25,188 nucleotides of DNA from an uncultured Bacilli bacterium (GTDB lineage: Bacteria > Bacillota_I > Bacilli_A > RF39 > UBA660): positions 1-25,188 of the forward strand of contig CANRAC010000003.1 of the NCBI GenBank assembly GCA_947628495.1, read 5' to 3'. The translations under genes and the position numbers were made by a program. A model generated the notes under the pieces. That model was not told the origin of the DNA. It saw only the letters and a program-made list of their open reading frames with translations, and ran no database searches. Shown here piece after piece: positions 1-7,017 of the stretch (position 1 is its first letter; the number at the start of each line of letters is the position of its first letter).

Positions 1-15
1 TTCATTTTTTGACAT
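1..15 (-). CDS. 5' end of an unidentified gene (partial, runs off left edge)
   Basis: On the minus strand an ATG at 15-13 opens a frame reading MSKNE before the window ends. A strong SD, GGGAGG (complement of 24-29), lies 8 nt upstream, which is why I call a real start. A TATAAT-like -10 lies at 42-47. Too little is visible to name the product. The gene would be downstream of the CapA-like gene, separated by 120 bp. Confidence 0.55.
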
Positions 16-41
16 ATTGTCTACCTCCCACATAAATATTT

Positions 42-61
42 ATTATAAGGTCCATACCTTA
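42..61 (-). promoter_or_regulatory. Possible -10 box and inverted repeat upstream of the left-edge gene
   Basis: TATAAT reads on the minus strand at 47-42. It overlaps a perfect 6-bp inverted repeat with a 4-nt loop (TAAGGT-CCAT-ACCTTA, 46-61). No good -35 lies at 17 bp (TTTAGT). The repeat could be an operator or a hairpin in the leader. This is weak evidence based on spacing only. Confidence 0.28.
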
Positions 62-101
62 CATACTAAATCTATCAAAAAAACTTTTTAAAATCAAGAT
101 A

Positions 102-142
102 AAAGTGCCATTTTCTGCGAAATTTCGCATAATTCTCACTTT
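102..142 (-). terminator. Composite hairpin after the CapA-like gene
   Basis: The outer arms AAAGTG/CACTTT (102-107 and 137-142) enclose a perfect 14-nt palindrome, TGCGAAATTTCGCA (116-129). The stop codon of the CapA-like gene lies inside the outer arm. The 3' flank on the minus strand is T-rich but not a clean U run, so termination is plausible, not certain. Confidence 0.35.
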
Positions 143-1281
143 ATTTGCGCATTTGCTCCCAATTGATTAACAATTTCCGCGTATTTTAATTTATGCTCAG
201 CAAAATTAGGAAGAACATTTTCATCTAGTTCATTATAAGGTATTACTTCAAAATCAAAAGCTCCCGTCGTTAAATTACGTGTTTTTGTATAAGTAAATTC
301 CGCGCTTAAATTTTCGAATTTAATAGGCTTATCTTCTTCTTTAATTACATCAATGCCGACCATTAATCCCGTTAATTGATCAATCGTTCTTTGCCCAGAA
401 ATAAAATTACCTAAAGAATAAATAACGAGAGTATCATTAATAAAAGTAATCGGTTCAATAACATGAGGATGATGGCCAATCACAATATTAACTCCTAAAG
501 AAGCTAAATAATTAGCAATTTGTTCTTGTTCGGCGTTTTGTTTTAATGAATATTCGGTCCCAAAATGCATACTCACCATTAATAAATCCACCTTATCTTT
601 GAGAGATTCTACATCTTTTTTGACTTGCTCTTCATCGTACACATTTAAGTAATATTCTTTTCCCTGTGGTCGAGAAAGCCCATTCGTAACTGTGGTATAG
701 GCAAGTAAAGCATATCTAATACCATTTTTAGTTTCGATTTTTATATTATCTCTTTGTTCCCATGATTCATAACTGCCAGCGGTATAGATGGGTTTATCTT
801 GCCAATAATTTAACGAGTTTAAAATAGCCTGTTCGCCTCTATCTAGCGTATGATTATTGGCTAGGCTAACTAAATTAAATCCCGCATCTAAAAAGGCATC
901 GCCTACTTCTTCAGGAGAATTAAAACGCGGATAAGTAGATAATCCTAAGTTTTTTCCGCCAATAATACTTTCTTGATTATAAAATGCTAAATCATAATTT
1001 TGAATAATGGGTTTTATTTTGGCGATTTTAGGTTTAAAGTCATAACTGCCATCGCTAGTTTTCGCAGCATTATAAACAGCTTCATGAATTAAAGCATCCC
1101 CGACCATAATCAAAGATAACTTTTTAGTAGTTGCTTTTTGTTCAGGTACTTTCTCGGTTTTTTTGGACTCTTTGGTAGTTGTTGTTTGCAAATTATGTAA
1201 TTTTAGTCCCGCCAAAGCAAAGCAAGCTAAAGCCATAACTAAAATAATAACATATAAAAACCTGCGCAAATACTTATTCAT
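136..1281 (-). CDS. CapA/PgsA-family (PGA_cap) metallophosphatase-like protein
   Basis: This is a 381-residue protein with one N-terminal membrane segment (about residues 8-27) and a predicted extracytoplasmic domain of the bacterial capsule-synthesis (PGA_cap) family. The visible family motifs are MVGDALIHE, YNQES, SLANNHTLDRG, MHFGTEY, IGHHPHVIEP and YSLGNFISGQ. These carry the His/Asp/Asn residues expected of a calcineurin-like metal site. CapA is known for poly-gamma-glutamate export or assembly, but no capB/capC is nearby, so the substrate is unknown. I start at the ATG at 1281. An in-frame GTG at 1290 overlaps the SD AGGTGG, which sits 5 nt before this ATG. A TATAAT at 1307-1302 may be the -10. 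The gene follows the spoIVA terminator, so it is probably its own unit. Confidence 0.8.
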   Translation of the reverse strand: MNKYLRRFLYVIILVMALACFALAGLKLHNLQTTTTKESKKTEKVPEQKATTKKLSLIMVGDALIHEAVYNAAKTSDGSYDFKPKIAKIKPIIQNYDLAFYNQESIIGGKNLGLSTYPRFNSPEEVGDAFLDAGFNLVSLANNHTLDRGEQAILNSLNYWQDKPIYTAGSYESWEQRDNIKIETKNGIRYALLAYTTVTNGLSRPQGKEYYLNVYDEEQVKKDVESLKDKVDLLMVSMHFGTEYSLKQNAEQEQIANYLASLGVNIVIGHHPHVIEPITFINDTLVIYSLGNFISGQRTIDQLTGLMVGIDVIKEEDKPIKFENLSAEFTYTKTRNLTTGAFDFEVIPYNELDENVLPNFAEHKLKYAEIVNQLGANAQIK

Positions 1282-1325
1282 TACTACCACCTATTGTCAT
1301 CATTATACTATAGATTTTGGAAATA

Positions 1326-1352
1326 TTAAAAAAATCTATCAGTTGATAGATT
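1326..1352 (-). terminator. Rho-independent terminator after spoIVA
   Basis: An 8-bp perfect stem, AATCTATC/GATAGATT (1333-1340 and 1345-1352), has a 4-nt loop. On the minus strand it is followed by a T run. The spoIVA TAA overlaps the ascending arm. The stem is AT-rich, so it is of moderate strength. Confidence 0.6.
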
Positions 1353-2829
1353 AAATAACAATGGCTATTAAATTATTGGCGCCTTTATTAACAATTTTAG
1401 TAACAGTTTGGGATAATTTATAACGAGTATTTTCCGGCATTATTGATAATTTAGCTTGAATACCTTCTTTAACAATGTCATCTAAACTACGGCCAAATAT
1501 TTCACTTTTCCAAATGCTCGCTGGATCTGTTTCAAAATCTTTCATAATATAATCAATTAATTCTTTACTTTGAAGTTCACTACCAATTATTGGTTCAAAA
1601 GTGCTTTCCACATCTACGCGCATTAAATGAATGGAAGAAGCAACAGCTTTTAATTTAACTCCATAACGAGAACCTTGTTTGATAATTTCGGGCGTCTCTA
1701 ATTTCATATCTTTTAAAGTTGGATAAACAATACCATAACCTGTACTACGAGCCATTTTTAAAGCACTTTTAATTTGATCGTATTCGCTTTTACCTTCTTT
1801 ATAGTCAGCAAACATTTTAAGAAGTCCAGCTTTAGTTGTGACTGATTCGCCCATCATTTCATTTAAGATATCATTATATAAACTATCAGGGCTTTCTAAA
1901 TTAAGAGTTACTATGCCGGTTGAAGCATCCACTTCACTAATATAAGCTTTATTAATATATGTGCTATCTTCAAAATTCTTAATTATATTATCAATATCTT
2001 TAATTTTATCAACACTTATGACACTCTCGGTAATTTTTTCTAAATAATGTTTTTTTAATTCATGAGTATTACTTAAAACATGAACCCATTCTGGAATATT
2101 TACTTTGATATCTAACACTGGGAATTCATATAAAGCCTTTTTCAAGATTTCATATATTTCTTGCTCGTTCATAGTTTCTACACTAATTGGCATTACTTCT
2201 ACATCATAAGTTTCACTAATTTCTCTAGCTAAACTAACAGTTTCCGTATTCGTAGGATGAATTGTATTTAAAATAACAATAAATGGTTTGCCTAAACTTT
2301 TTAATTCAGAAATCACTTTTTCTTCGGCTTCTAAATAATCATTACGATCAAGTTCTCCATAAGAACCATCACTTGTAACAACAATGCCAATCGTTGAATG
2401 ATCTTGAATTACTTTTTGCGTGCCAATTTCCGCGGCTTCTATAAAAGGGACAGGATCGGAAAACCAAGGAGTCTTAACCATTCTTGGTGTACCATCGTCA
2501 TCTAAATATCCTGTGGCATTAGGAACTACATAACCAACGCAATCAATTAAACGAATGTTAGCGGAAAATTCATTGATTTTAATATTAGCCCCATTACTAG
2601 GAACAAACTTGGGCTCAGTTGTCATAATAGTTTTGCCTTGAGCACTTTGCGGAATTTCATCTAAACATCTTTTCTTTTCGTATTCATCTTCAATATTAGG
2701 AACTACTAAATTTTCAATAAATCTTTTAATAAACGTCGATTTACCTGTTCTAACTGCGCCAACAATACCTATATATATTTCGCCATTTCCTCTTTTAGCT
2801 ATGGACGAAATTATTTCGTCTTTGTTCAT
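1351..2829 (-). CDS. spoIVA: Stage IV sporulation protein A, spore-coat morphogenetic ATPase
   Basis: SpoIVA is the mother-cell ATPase that polymerises on the forespore outer membrane as the coat basement layer and is also needed for cortex formation. The 492 residues equal the Bacillus subtilis length as I recall it. The Walker A motif GAVRTGKST has its lysine at residue 30. Other near-identical family blocks are IMTTEPKFVP, RLIDCVGY, AAEIGTQKVIQ-HSTIG, EFPVLD, EIIKQGSRYGVKLKA, SIWKSEIFGRSL, EGIQAKLS-MPENTRYKL and the membrane-anchoring C-terminus ending LIAIVI. AGGTGGAG is the SD. A sigma-E-like promoter lies about 30-60 bp upstream and a terminator overlaps the stop, so it looks monocistronic. 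No damage is seen. Confidence 0.97.
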   Translation of the reverse strand: MNKDEIISSIAKRGNGEIYIGIVGAVRTGKSTFIKRFIENLVVPNIEDEYEKKRCLDEIPQSAQGKTIMTTEPKFVPSNGANIKINEFSANIRLIDCVGYVVPNATGYLDDDGTPRMVKTPWFSDPVPFIEAAEIGTQKVIQDHSTIGIVVTSDGSYGELDRNDYLEAEEKVISELKSLGKPFIVILNTIHPTNTETVSLAREISETYDVEVMPISVETMNEQEIYEILKKALYEFPVLDIKVNIPEWVHVLSNTHELKKHYLEKITESVISVDKIKDIDNIIKNFEDSTYINKAYISEVDASTGIVTLNLESPDSLYNDILNEMMGESVTTKAGLLKMFADYKEGKSEYDQIKSALKMARSTGYGIVYPTLKDMKLETPEIIKQGSRYGVKLKAVASSIHLMRVDVESTFEPIIGSELQSKELIDYIMKDFETDPASIWKSEIFGRSLDDIVKEGIQAKLSIMPENTRYKLSQTVTKIVNKGANNLIAIVI

Positions 2830-2859
2830 ATCTCCACCTCATTTTTCTTTCTTAGTAAA

Positions 2860-2887
2860 TATCTATGCCAAATACAAAAAGATATGA
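2860..2887 (-). promoter_or_regulatory. Candidate sigma-E-type promoter of spoIVA
   Basis: On the minus strand TCATATC (2887-2881) is followed after 13 nt by CATAGATA (2867-2860). This resembles the sigma-E pattern (-35 near KCATATT, about 13-15 bp, -10 CATACANT). spoIVA is a sigma-E gene in B. subtilis. The -10 has mismatches, so this is an inference supported by gene identity. Confidence 0.4.
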
Positions 2888-2912
2888 AAAAAAATACTAA
2901 ATTTAGTATTTT
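2887..2912 (-). terminator. Hairpin terminator after spoVIF
   Basis: The perfect palindrome AAAATACTA-AATT-TAGTATTTT (2891-2912) is followed on the minus strand by a run of T. It overlaps the spoVIF TAA stop. The stem has few G/C pairs. Confidence 0.55.
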
Positions 2913-3153
2913 AAAATAATTTATCGACATCTTTAGGAACATTATCTTTTAATATCGTATCAATAATTTTATCTTCTTTTTCTTTACTAACATTTTTATT
3001 AGTCATAGTACTTAGAGTTCTAATAACTTCTCTTAAGGTTTTTTCATCCTTCATATTCCCATTTTGTAATTTCTGAGCCAAGCTAATAATTGTATCTTTA
3101 TCAACCTTAGTTTTTTTTTCGACTTTTTTAAAAAAATCATCACCAAATTTCAT
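2911..3153 (-). CDS. spoVIF: SpoVIF-family sporulation protein
   Basis: This is a small (80 aa), highly charged, cytosolic protein with no membrane segment. The blocks FFKKVEKKT, IISLAQKLQNGNMKDEKTLR, MTNKNVS and KE-EDKI match the SpoVIF (YjcC) family, which in B. subtilis is a sigma-K-dependent factor that helps spore-coat assembly through GerE. I recognise the family from these blocks without a search. The start has a textbook AGGAGG 8 nt upstream. A sigma-K-like -10 (CATATATTA) lies immediately upstream at 3181-3173, consistent with late mother-cell expression. It is next to spoIVA, also a coat gene, but separated by a terminator. Confidence 0.82.
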   Translation of the reverse strand: MKFGDDFFKKVEKKTKVDKDTIISLAQKLQNGNMKDEKTLREVIRTLSTMTNKNVSKEKEDKIIDTILKDNVPKDVDKLF

Positions 3154-3172
3154 TAAAAAATCCTCCTACATC

Positions 3173-3200
3173 TAATATATGCAAAAGGATTTTATTAGTT
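3173..3200 (-). promoter_or_regulatory. Candidate sigma-K-type promoter of spoVIF
   Basis: On the minus strand AAC (3200-3198) is followed after 16 nt by CATATATTA (3181-3173). This matches the sigma-K pattern: a short AC core, about 16 bp, then CATANNNTA. It overlaps the end of the upstream HTH gene. The gene it serves is a sigma-K gene in B. subtilis, which strengthens the call. Confidence 0.5.
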
Positions 3201-3402
3201 ATTCATAAAAAATGTCATCAGGTTTCAAACTAAAATATCGGGCAATTTTAACTGCTAAACTATAATATAAATTTTTAGTTTTATTTTCAATTTGCCAATA
3301 ATAACTCGTACTAAGTCCCAATTCTTTAGCCATTTGCGCATATGACAGATTATGAGATTCCCGTAATTTTTTTAATTTTTCATAACAATAATTTTCTTTC
3401 AT
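3199..3402 (-). CDS. Small XRE-family HTH regulator
   Basis: This 67-residue protein is essentially one Cro/C1-type helix-turn-helix domain (about residues 10-62). It has LRESHNLSYAQMAKELGLS as helices 1-2, then STSYYWQIENKTKN, the recognition helix and following turn, and ends PDDIFYE as many phage and mobile-element XRE proteins do. There is no effector domain. It has a good sigma-A promoter and is divergent from another small XRE gene across 122 bp, a repressor-pair layout. No terminator separates it from spoVIF, so read-through into spoVIF is possible. Its targets are unknown. Confidence 0.85.
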   Translation of the reverse strand: MKENYCYEKLKKLRESHNLSYAQMAKELGLSTSYYWQIENKTKNLYYSLAVKIARYFSLKPDDIFYE

Positions 3403-3422
3403 ATTTCCCTACCTACTGTTTT

Positions 3423-3451
3423 ATAATAAATGACAAAGCTTTAGAAGTCAA
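3423..3451 (-). promoter_or_regulatory. Sigma-A promoter for the minus-strand XRE gene
   Basis: TTGACT (3451-3446), a 17-bp spacer and TATTAT (3428-3423) read on the minus strand. The predicted start near 3416 leaves a short leader with a GTAGGTAGGG SD region. Confidence 0.65.
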
Positions 3452-3483
3452 CTTTTATCAAGCTATAACTAGGTAGACTTATT

Positions 3484-3498
3484 TTAGCAAAATGCTAA
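3484..3498 (+). promoter_or_regulatory. Inverted repeat in the divergent XRE intergenic region (candidate operator)
   Basis: TTAGCA-AAA-TGCTAA is a perfect 6-bp inverted repeat about 27 bp upstream of the plus-strand XRE start. It lies between weak plus-strand boxes (TAGACT at 3474-3479, TAATAA at 3496-3501). The placement suits an operator for one of the two flanking repressor-like proteins. No experimental or comparative support is available here. Confidence 0.35.
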
Positions 3499-3524
3499 TA
3501 ATAACATTAAGGACGTGATTAGCA

Positions 3525-3788
3525 GTGCCATCATTAAATAAAATATTAGGGATTAATTTACGTTACTATCGATTTTCCGAAAATTTATCGCAAGAAAAAT
3601 ATTATTCAAAATATAAATTAAGTATTAAACACTTAGCCAACATTGAACGAGGAAAAGAAAATGTTTCCTTAGATTTTGTTGAGAAAATTAGTCGAGCTAT
3701 AGATAAAAGTCCTAATGATTTACTAACTTTTGATGAACAAAAAATTATTAATAAAAAACGAGTTGATCAAAAAACAATCCAAAATTAA
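3525..3788 (+). CDS. Small XRE-family HTH regulator (divergent partner)
   Basis: This 87-residue protein holds a single Cro/C1-type HTH domain (about residues 5-68): INLRYYRFSENLSQEKYYSKYKL, then SIKHLANIERGKENVSLDFVEKIS, then SPNDLL. A charged tail of about 18 residues follows. The ERG-EN-SL pattern after the recognition helix is typical of XRE regulators. The start is a GTG with AAGGA 11 nt upstream, which is slightly long. It is the only plus-strand gene in the left 12.9 kb and is divergent from another XRE gene. It ends at a bidirectional terminator shared with der. Its targets are unknown. Confidence 0.8.
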   Translation: MPSLNKILGINLRYYRFSENLSQEKYYSKYKLSIKHLANIERGKENVSLDFVEKISRAIDKSPNDLLTFDEQKIINKKRVDQKTIQN

Positions 3789-3824
3789 GAGAAGCATCAA
3801 TTATTTTGCTTCTCCTTTATTTTT
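3789..3824. terminator. Bidirectional terminator between the XRE gene and der
   Basis: An 8-bp perfect stem, GAGAAGCA/TGCTTCTC (3789-3796 and 3807-3814), has a 10-nt loop. On plus it is followed by CTTTATTTTT, and on minus by TTAATTTT. One arm encodes the last residues of Der (GEAK), so the hairpin starts inside that coding sequence. Confidence 0.6.
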
Positions 3825-5111
3825 AAATTGTAAAATTATAGGGGTGCCAGTTAAATCAAAATTTTCCCTTATTTTATTTTCGAGATATCTTTCATAACTA
3901 AAATGAATTAAATTTTTACTATTAACTTGAAAAGTAAATTTAGGGGGCTTTGTTTCGGTTTGAGAAACAAAATAAACTTTTAATCTTTTGCCTTTATAAG
4001 AAGGCGGATTATGCAAATTCATGGCATCTATAATTACATTGTTTAATATAGAAGTTTTTATTTGCTTACAAGAATTTTCATAAGCTTTGATAACCTCGGG
4101 CATTAGCATATGCATTCTTTTTTTAGTCTTAGCGGATAGAAACACGACATTAACATAAGGAATAAATTGAAATTCATTGGCAATTTTTTGTTTCCATTTT
4201 TTAATTTCTTCATTAGGGTCAGCAATCGTATCCCACTTATTTACTACTAAGACTAAAGCTTTCCCCGAAGATATAGCATAAGAGACAATATGTTTATCAT
4301 GCTCAATTATTCCCTCTTCAGCACTTAAAACAACAACACATACATCACTACGCTCGATGGCTTTTAAAGAGCGAATTAAACTATATTTTTCAATATTCTC
4401 ATATATTTTTCCCTTCTTGCGCATACCGGCTGTATCAATTACTATGTAATCTTCATTATCATAGCGAAAACGTGTATCAATAGCATCTCGTGTAGTACCT
4501 GCTACATTAGAGACAATGGAACGATCTTCATTTAATAAAGCATTTATTAAACTACTTTTACCCACATTGGGACGACCAATAATACAAAATTTTAAAATAT
4601 CTTCTTCTATTTGTTCATTTTCATTAAAATCTCTAGTTATTTCCTCTAAAAGTTTATCAAAGCCATTATTATGAATAGCACTTAATGGTATGACAGTTTC
4701 AAAACCTAACTCATAATAATTATAAATTAATTCTTCTTTTTGAGGATTATCTAATTTATTTACTACCACAATTACTTTTTTATTTGTTTTAATTAACATA
4801 TCGCGAACAAGATAATCATTACTTGTCAATTCTTCTTTTCCATCGACAATAAACACAATAACATCTGATTCATCAATCGCAATCATGGCCTGGGCTTTAA
4901 TATCTTCATTAAAGTTATCTCGACCCATATCAATGCCACCCGTATCAATTAAAAGAAAAGTTTTATCTTTATACGTTACATTTCCATAAATACGATCTCT
5001 AGTAATTCCAGGATTATCAGCAATTATAGATTTTTTCTCACCTATTAAACGATTAAAAATGGTGCTTTTTCCGACATTAGGTCTTCCTATTAAACATACA
5101 GTTTTTTTCAT
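3801..5111 (-). CDS. der: Ribosome-associated GTPase Der (EngA)
   Basis: Der is an essential tandem GTPase that acts in 50S subunit maturation. The 436 residues match the usual length. Domain 1 has GRPNVGKST (about 9-17), GITRDR, DTGG and NKLD. Domain 2 has GRPNVGKSS (about 179-187), GTTRDA, DTAGMRKKG and NKWD. A C-terminal KH-like domain follows (NPPSYKGKRLKVYF, then TGTPI). The SD is GGAGGTG. It has its own extended -10 promoter and the shared terminator above. The second ribosome-assembly GTPase, engB, lies 1 kb upstream on the same strand. All G1-G4 elements are intact. Confidence 0.97.
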   Translation of the reverse strand: MKKTVCLIGRPNVGKSTIFNRLIGEKKSIIADNPGITRDRIYGNVTYKDKTFLLIDTGGIDMGRDNFNEDIKAQAMIAIDESDVIVFIVDGKEELTSNDYLVRDMLIKTNKKVIVVVNKLDNPQKEELIYNYYELGFETVIPLSAIHNNGFDKLLEEITRDFNENEQIEEDILKFCIIGRPNVGKSSLINALLNEDRSIVSNVAGTTRDAIDTRFRYDNEDYIVIDTAGMRKKGKIYENIEKYSLIRSLKAIERSDVCVVVLSAEEGIIEHDKHIVSYAISSGKALVLVVNKWDTIADPNEEIKKWKQKIANEFQFIPYVNVVFLSAKTKKRMHMLMPEVIKAYENSCKQIKTSILNNVIIDAMNLHNPPSYKGKRLKVYFVSQTETKPPKFTFQVNSKNLIHFSYERYLENKIRENFDLTGTPIILQFKNKGEAK

Positions 5112-5135
5112 AAGGCACCTCCAAACTAAGGTTGT

Positions 5136-5164
5136 ATTCTACCAGAAAAAACCGAAAATAACAA
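5136..5164 (-). promoter_or_regulatory. Sigma-A promoter of der (extended -10)
   Basis: TTGTTA (5164-5159), a 17-bp spacer and TAGAAT (5141-5136) are preceded by TGG, an extended -10. It starts immediately after the stop of the upstream pilin gene. Confidence 0.6.
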
Positions 5165-5169
5165 TAATT

Positions 5170-6057
5170 TTAGTTTTTAGTTGCTATATCGGGAACAAAA
5201 TAAATATTACAATTTTCATTTTTATAATAAGAAGATTTAGCTGATATTGTAAAATTGTTGTTGTAAGAGCGCTGTATCTCACCACAATTAGTAGAGTTGT
5301 ATTTATAACCAGCCGGGATAGTTATATTAATAGTTTTAGGAAGATTGTTAATATCTACCTTTGTAGTTATTGTCTGATATTTTACATTATCTTTATACAA
5401 ATCTATTTTGTATTCATATTGATAACGTTTAACGCTATAAGCACCTTCTCCGGGAGTAGTCGCAAAATAAACTCCATAATCCTCTACTTTACTACCATCA
5501 TCTAAAAGAAATTCAAACTCATCTTTATTATAAGAACTAATACATTCGGCAACCTCTGACAGTAAATACTTATTCACATTTTTATTAGCAAACTTTTTGT
5601 CAAAACATGTTTTATCTACATTTTTTCCTTTAAAATACTTAGTTACATTTTGTTGAACTTTATTTGCTGTGGCAAGAGTTACATTATAACTATTTACTAT
5701 AGTAGGCATGCCTTTACATAAACTTACAATATTGATATAATCAGATATTTGTTTTCCCTTCATTTCAGAATTATCTACAGGATTCTTGATATTACCCTCT
5801 TTGTCATCCGCTTTTAAATAACCTTCGGAAATTAAAAATCCTATATTATGATCTTTTAAAGTTTTACAACTATTTTTATTATCATCAGCCCAAGCTTCTG
5901 CTGCTACCTCTATAGTTTTAACTTTAGCTTCATACATATTTTCTTTTATCTTTTTAGATATGCCTAATACACTCGGAACTGCAATAGCTACTAAAACTCC
6001 TAATAAAACAATAACTGCTAGTAATTCTACAAGTGTAAAACCCTTTTTATTTTTCAT
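5170..6057 (-). CDS. Type IV pilin-like (prepilin) protein
   Basis: This is a 295-residue protein with a classic class III prepilin signal: the basic leader MKNKKG, cleavage before FTLVELL with Glu at +5, and a hydrophobic stretch to about residue 30. Prepilin peptidase would process it and the helix would anchor it in the membrane or a pseudopilus. The rest is not a recognised family. It has at least six cysteines and a C-terminal block with GYKYNSTNCG and CNIYFV. Most Gram-positive minor pilins and ComGC-like proteins are 100-170 aa, so this is long. The start is the ATG at 6057. The GTG at 6066 overlaps the SD AGGTGAG. No assembly ATPase, platform protein or peptidase gene is nearby, so the machinery must be elsewhere. 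Confidence 0.82.
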   Translation of the reverse strand: MKNKKGFTLVELLAVIVLLGVLVAIAVPSVLGISKKIKENMYEAKVKTIEVAAEAWADDNKNSCKTLKDHNIGFLISEGYLKADDKEGNIKNPVDNSEMKGKQISDYINIVSLCKGMPTIVNSYNVTLATANKVQQNVTKYFKGKNVDKTCFDKKFANKNVNKYLLSEVAECISSYNKDEFEFLLDDGSKVEDYGVYFATTPGEGAYSVKRYQYEYKIDLYKDNVKYQTITTKVDINNLPKTINITIPAGYKYNSTNCGEIQRSYNNNFTISAKSSYYKNENCNIYFVPDIATKN

Positions 6058-6074
6058 ATTTCTCACCTATTATT

Positions 6075-6103
6075 AGTATAAAACAGAATTTGCTTTTTTA
6101 CAA
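6075..6103 (-). promoter_or_regulatory. Sigma-A promoter of the pilin-like gene
   Basis: TTGTAA (6103-6098), a 17-bp spacer and TATACT (6080-6075) read on minus. The leader would be very short, with the SD almost at the predicted start. The engB terminator is immediately upstream. Confidence 0.5.
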
Positions 6104-6104
6104 A

Positions 6105-6131
6105 GAAAAAAGAAAGCTTTAGACACTTTCT
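6105..6131 (-). terminator. Terminator after engB
   Basis: The arms AGAAAG/CTTTCT (6111-6116 and 6126-6131) have a 9-nt loop and a T run on the minus strand. The engB stop lies within the hairpin. The stem is short (6 bp). Confidence 0.5.
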
Positions 6132-6709
6132 AAATAACTTTCAATAATCTTATAAATTTCATCTCGTCCTTTTTTACTTATAGATGAAAAGAAAATCAAA
6201 TTATCTCCCTCTTTAATATCCATTGCTTCCATAATCATTTTATCTTGTTTAACTCTGGCCGTTTTATTTACTTTATCATATTTAGTAGCTACAATGGTCA
6301 CAGGTAAATTATAATATTTTAAATAATTATACATTAAATAATCATCTTCACTAGGCTTATGGCGATAATCAATAAGCATAAAAACTTGTTTTAAAGATTT
6401 GCGAGTTTTTAAATATTCTTCAATCATTAAACCAAATTTTTTTTGTTTTTCTTTACTTACGGTGGCAAAACCATATCCTGGCACATCCACTAAGTAAAAA
6501 TTATTATTAACAGAATAGAAGTTTAAGGTTTGCGTTTTTCCAGGTTTACTACTAGTTCTCGCATAGTTTTTACGATTTATTAATGCATTTATAAAACTAC
6601 TTTTTCCCACATTACTTCGGCCAACTAGCAAAAACTCTGGCTTGTTATCAGTAGGATATTGACTAACTCTAACCGCTGTATTGCTTAATTCAACCGTATC
6701 TATTTTCAT
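6119..6709 (-). CDS. ysxC: Ribosome-biogenesis GTP-binding protein YsxC/EngB
   Basis: EngB/YsxC is an essential small GTPase for late 50S assembly. It is 196 aa, the usual size. Visible elements are GRSNVGKSS (G1, about 30-38), SSKPGKTQTLNFY (the G2 region, family hallmark), DVPGYGFA (G3), the YRHKPS-DD block, ATKYDK (G4) and FSSISKKG (G5). The SD AGGTGA sits about 8 nt before the ATG. It has a sigma-A promoter and a terminator, so it seems monocistronic, whereas Bacillus has it next to lonA. No anomalies. Confidence 0.96.
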   Translation of the reverse strand: MKIDTVELSNTAVRVSQYPTDNKPEFLLVGRSNVGKSSFINALINRKNYARTSSKPGKTQTLNFYSVNNNFYLVDVPGYGFATVSKEKQKKFGLMIEEYLKTRKSLKQVFMLIDYRHKPSEDDYLMYNYLKYYNLPVTIVATKYDKVNKTARVKQDKMIMEAMDIKEGDNLIFFSSISKKGRDEIYKIIESYLESV

Positions 6710-6733
6710 ATAAAAATCACCTACGTGTAATAC

Positions 6734-6762
6734 ATTATATTAAAAAAATTACTAAATTGCAA
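6734..6762 (-). promoter_or_regulatory. Sigma-A promoter of engB
   Basis: TTGCAA (6762-6757), a 17-bp spacer and a perfect TATAAT (6739-6734) read on minus. This places the transcription start about 18 nt before the engB ATG. Confidence 0.65.
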
Positions 6763-6778
6763 ATAAGGGAAAAATATT

Positions 6779-6973
6779 TTATTGTTTTACCTCTTCTTTT
6801 CCAAAATTTTTGTAGTTTTTCTCCAATATTTTAAAATCGCAACATCTAGTTTTTTGATTTGGACTTAAATGATTTTTTAAATATAAATTGTAAAATACGT
6901 GAACTTTTTTAATTAATTTTCTTAAAAACTTAATATAATCATCATCAATTAAATATAACTTTAATGATTTCAT
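6779..6973 (-). pseudogene. Internally deleted ToxN/AbiQ/CptN-like type III toxin remnant
   Basis: This is a 64-residue ORF with a strong SD (GAAGGTGG, 4 nt before ATG). Its first about 20 residues (LKLYLIDDDYIKFLRK) resemble the N-terminus of ToxN-family endoribonucleases (K.Y.ID..YI.YLR). Its last half (YNLYLKNH, then RCCDFKILEKNYKNF) resembles their C-terminus. Family members are about 150-170 aa, so roughly 100 central residues, including most of the nuclease core, would be missing while the frame stays open. Upstream are a strong promoter, a short RNA with an A-rich motif repeated at 36 nt, and a terminator, the exact order of type III toxin-antitoxin loci. Family resemblance is from memory of the motifs, not a search. 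An unrelated small protein remains possible. Confidence 0.5.
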
Positions 6974-7017
6974 TTTGCCACCTTCTTTCTTTACGAAATA
7001 TTGTTCGCTAATGTTTT

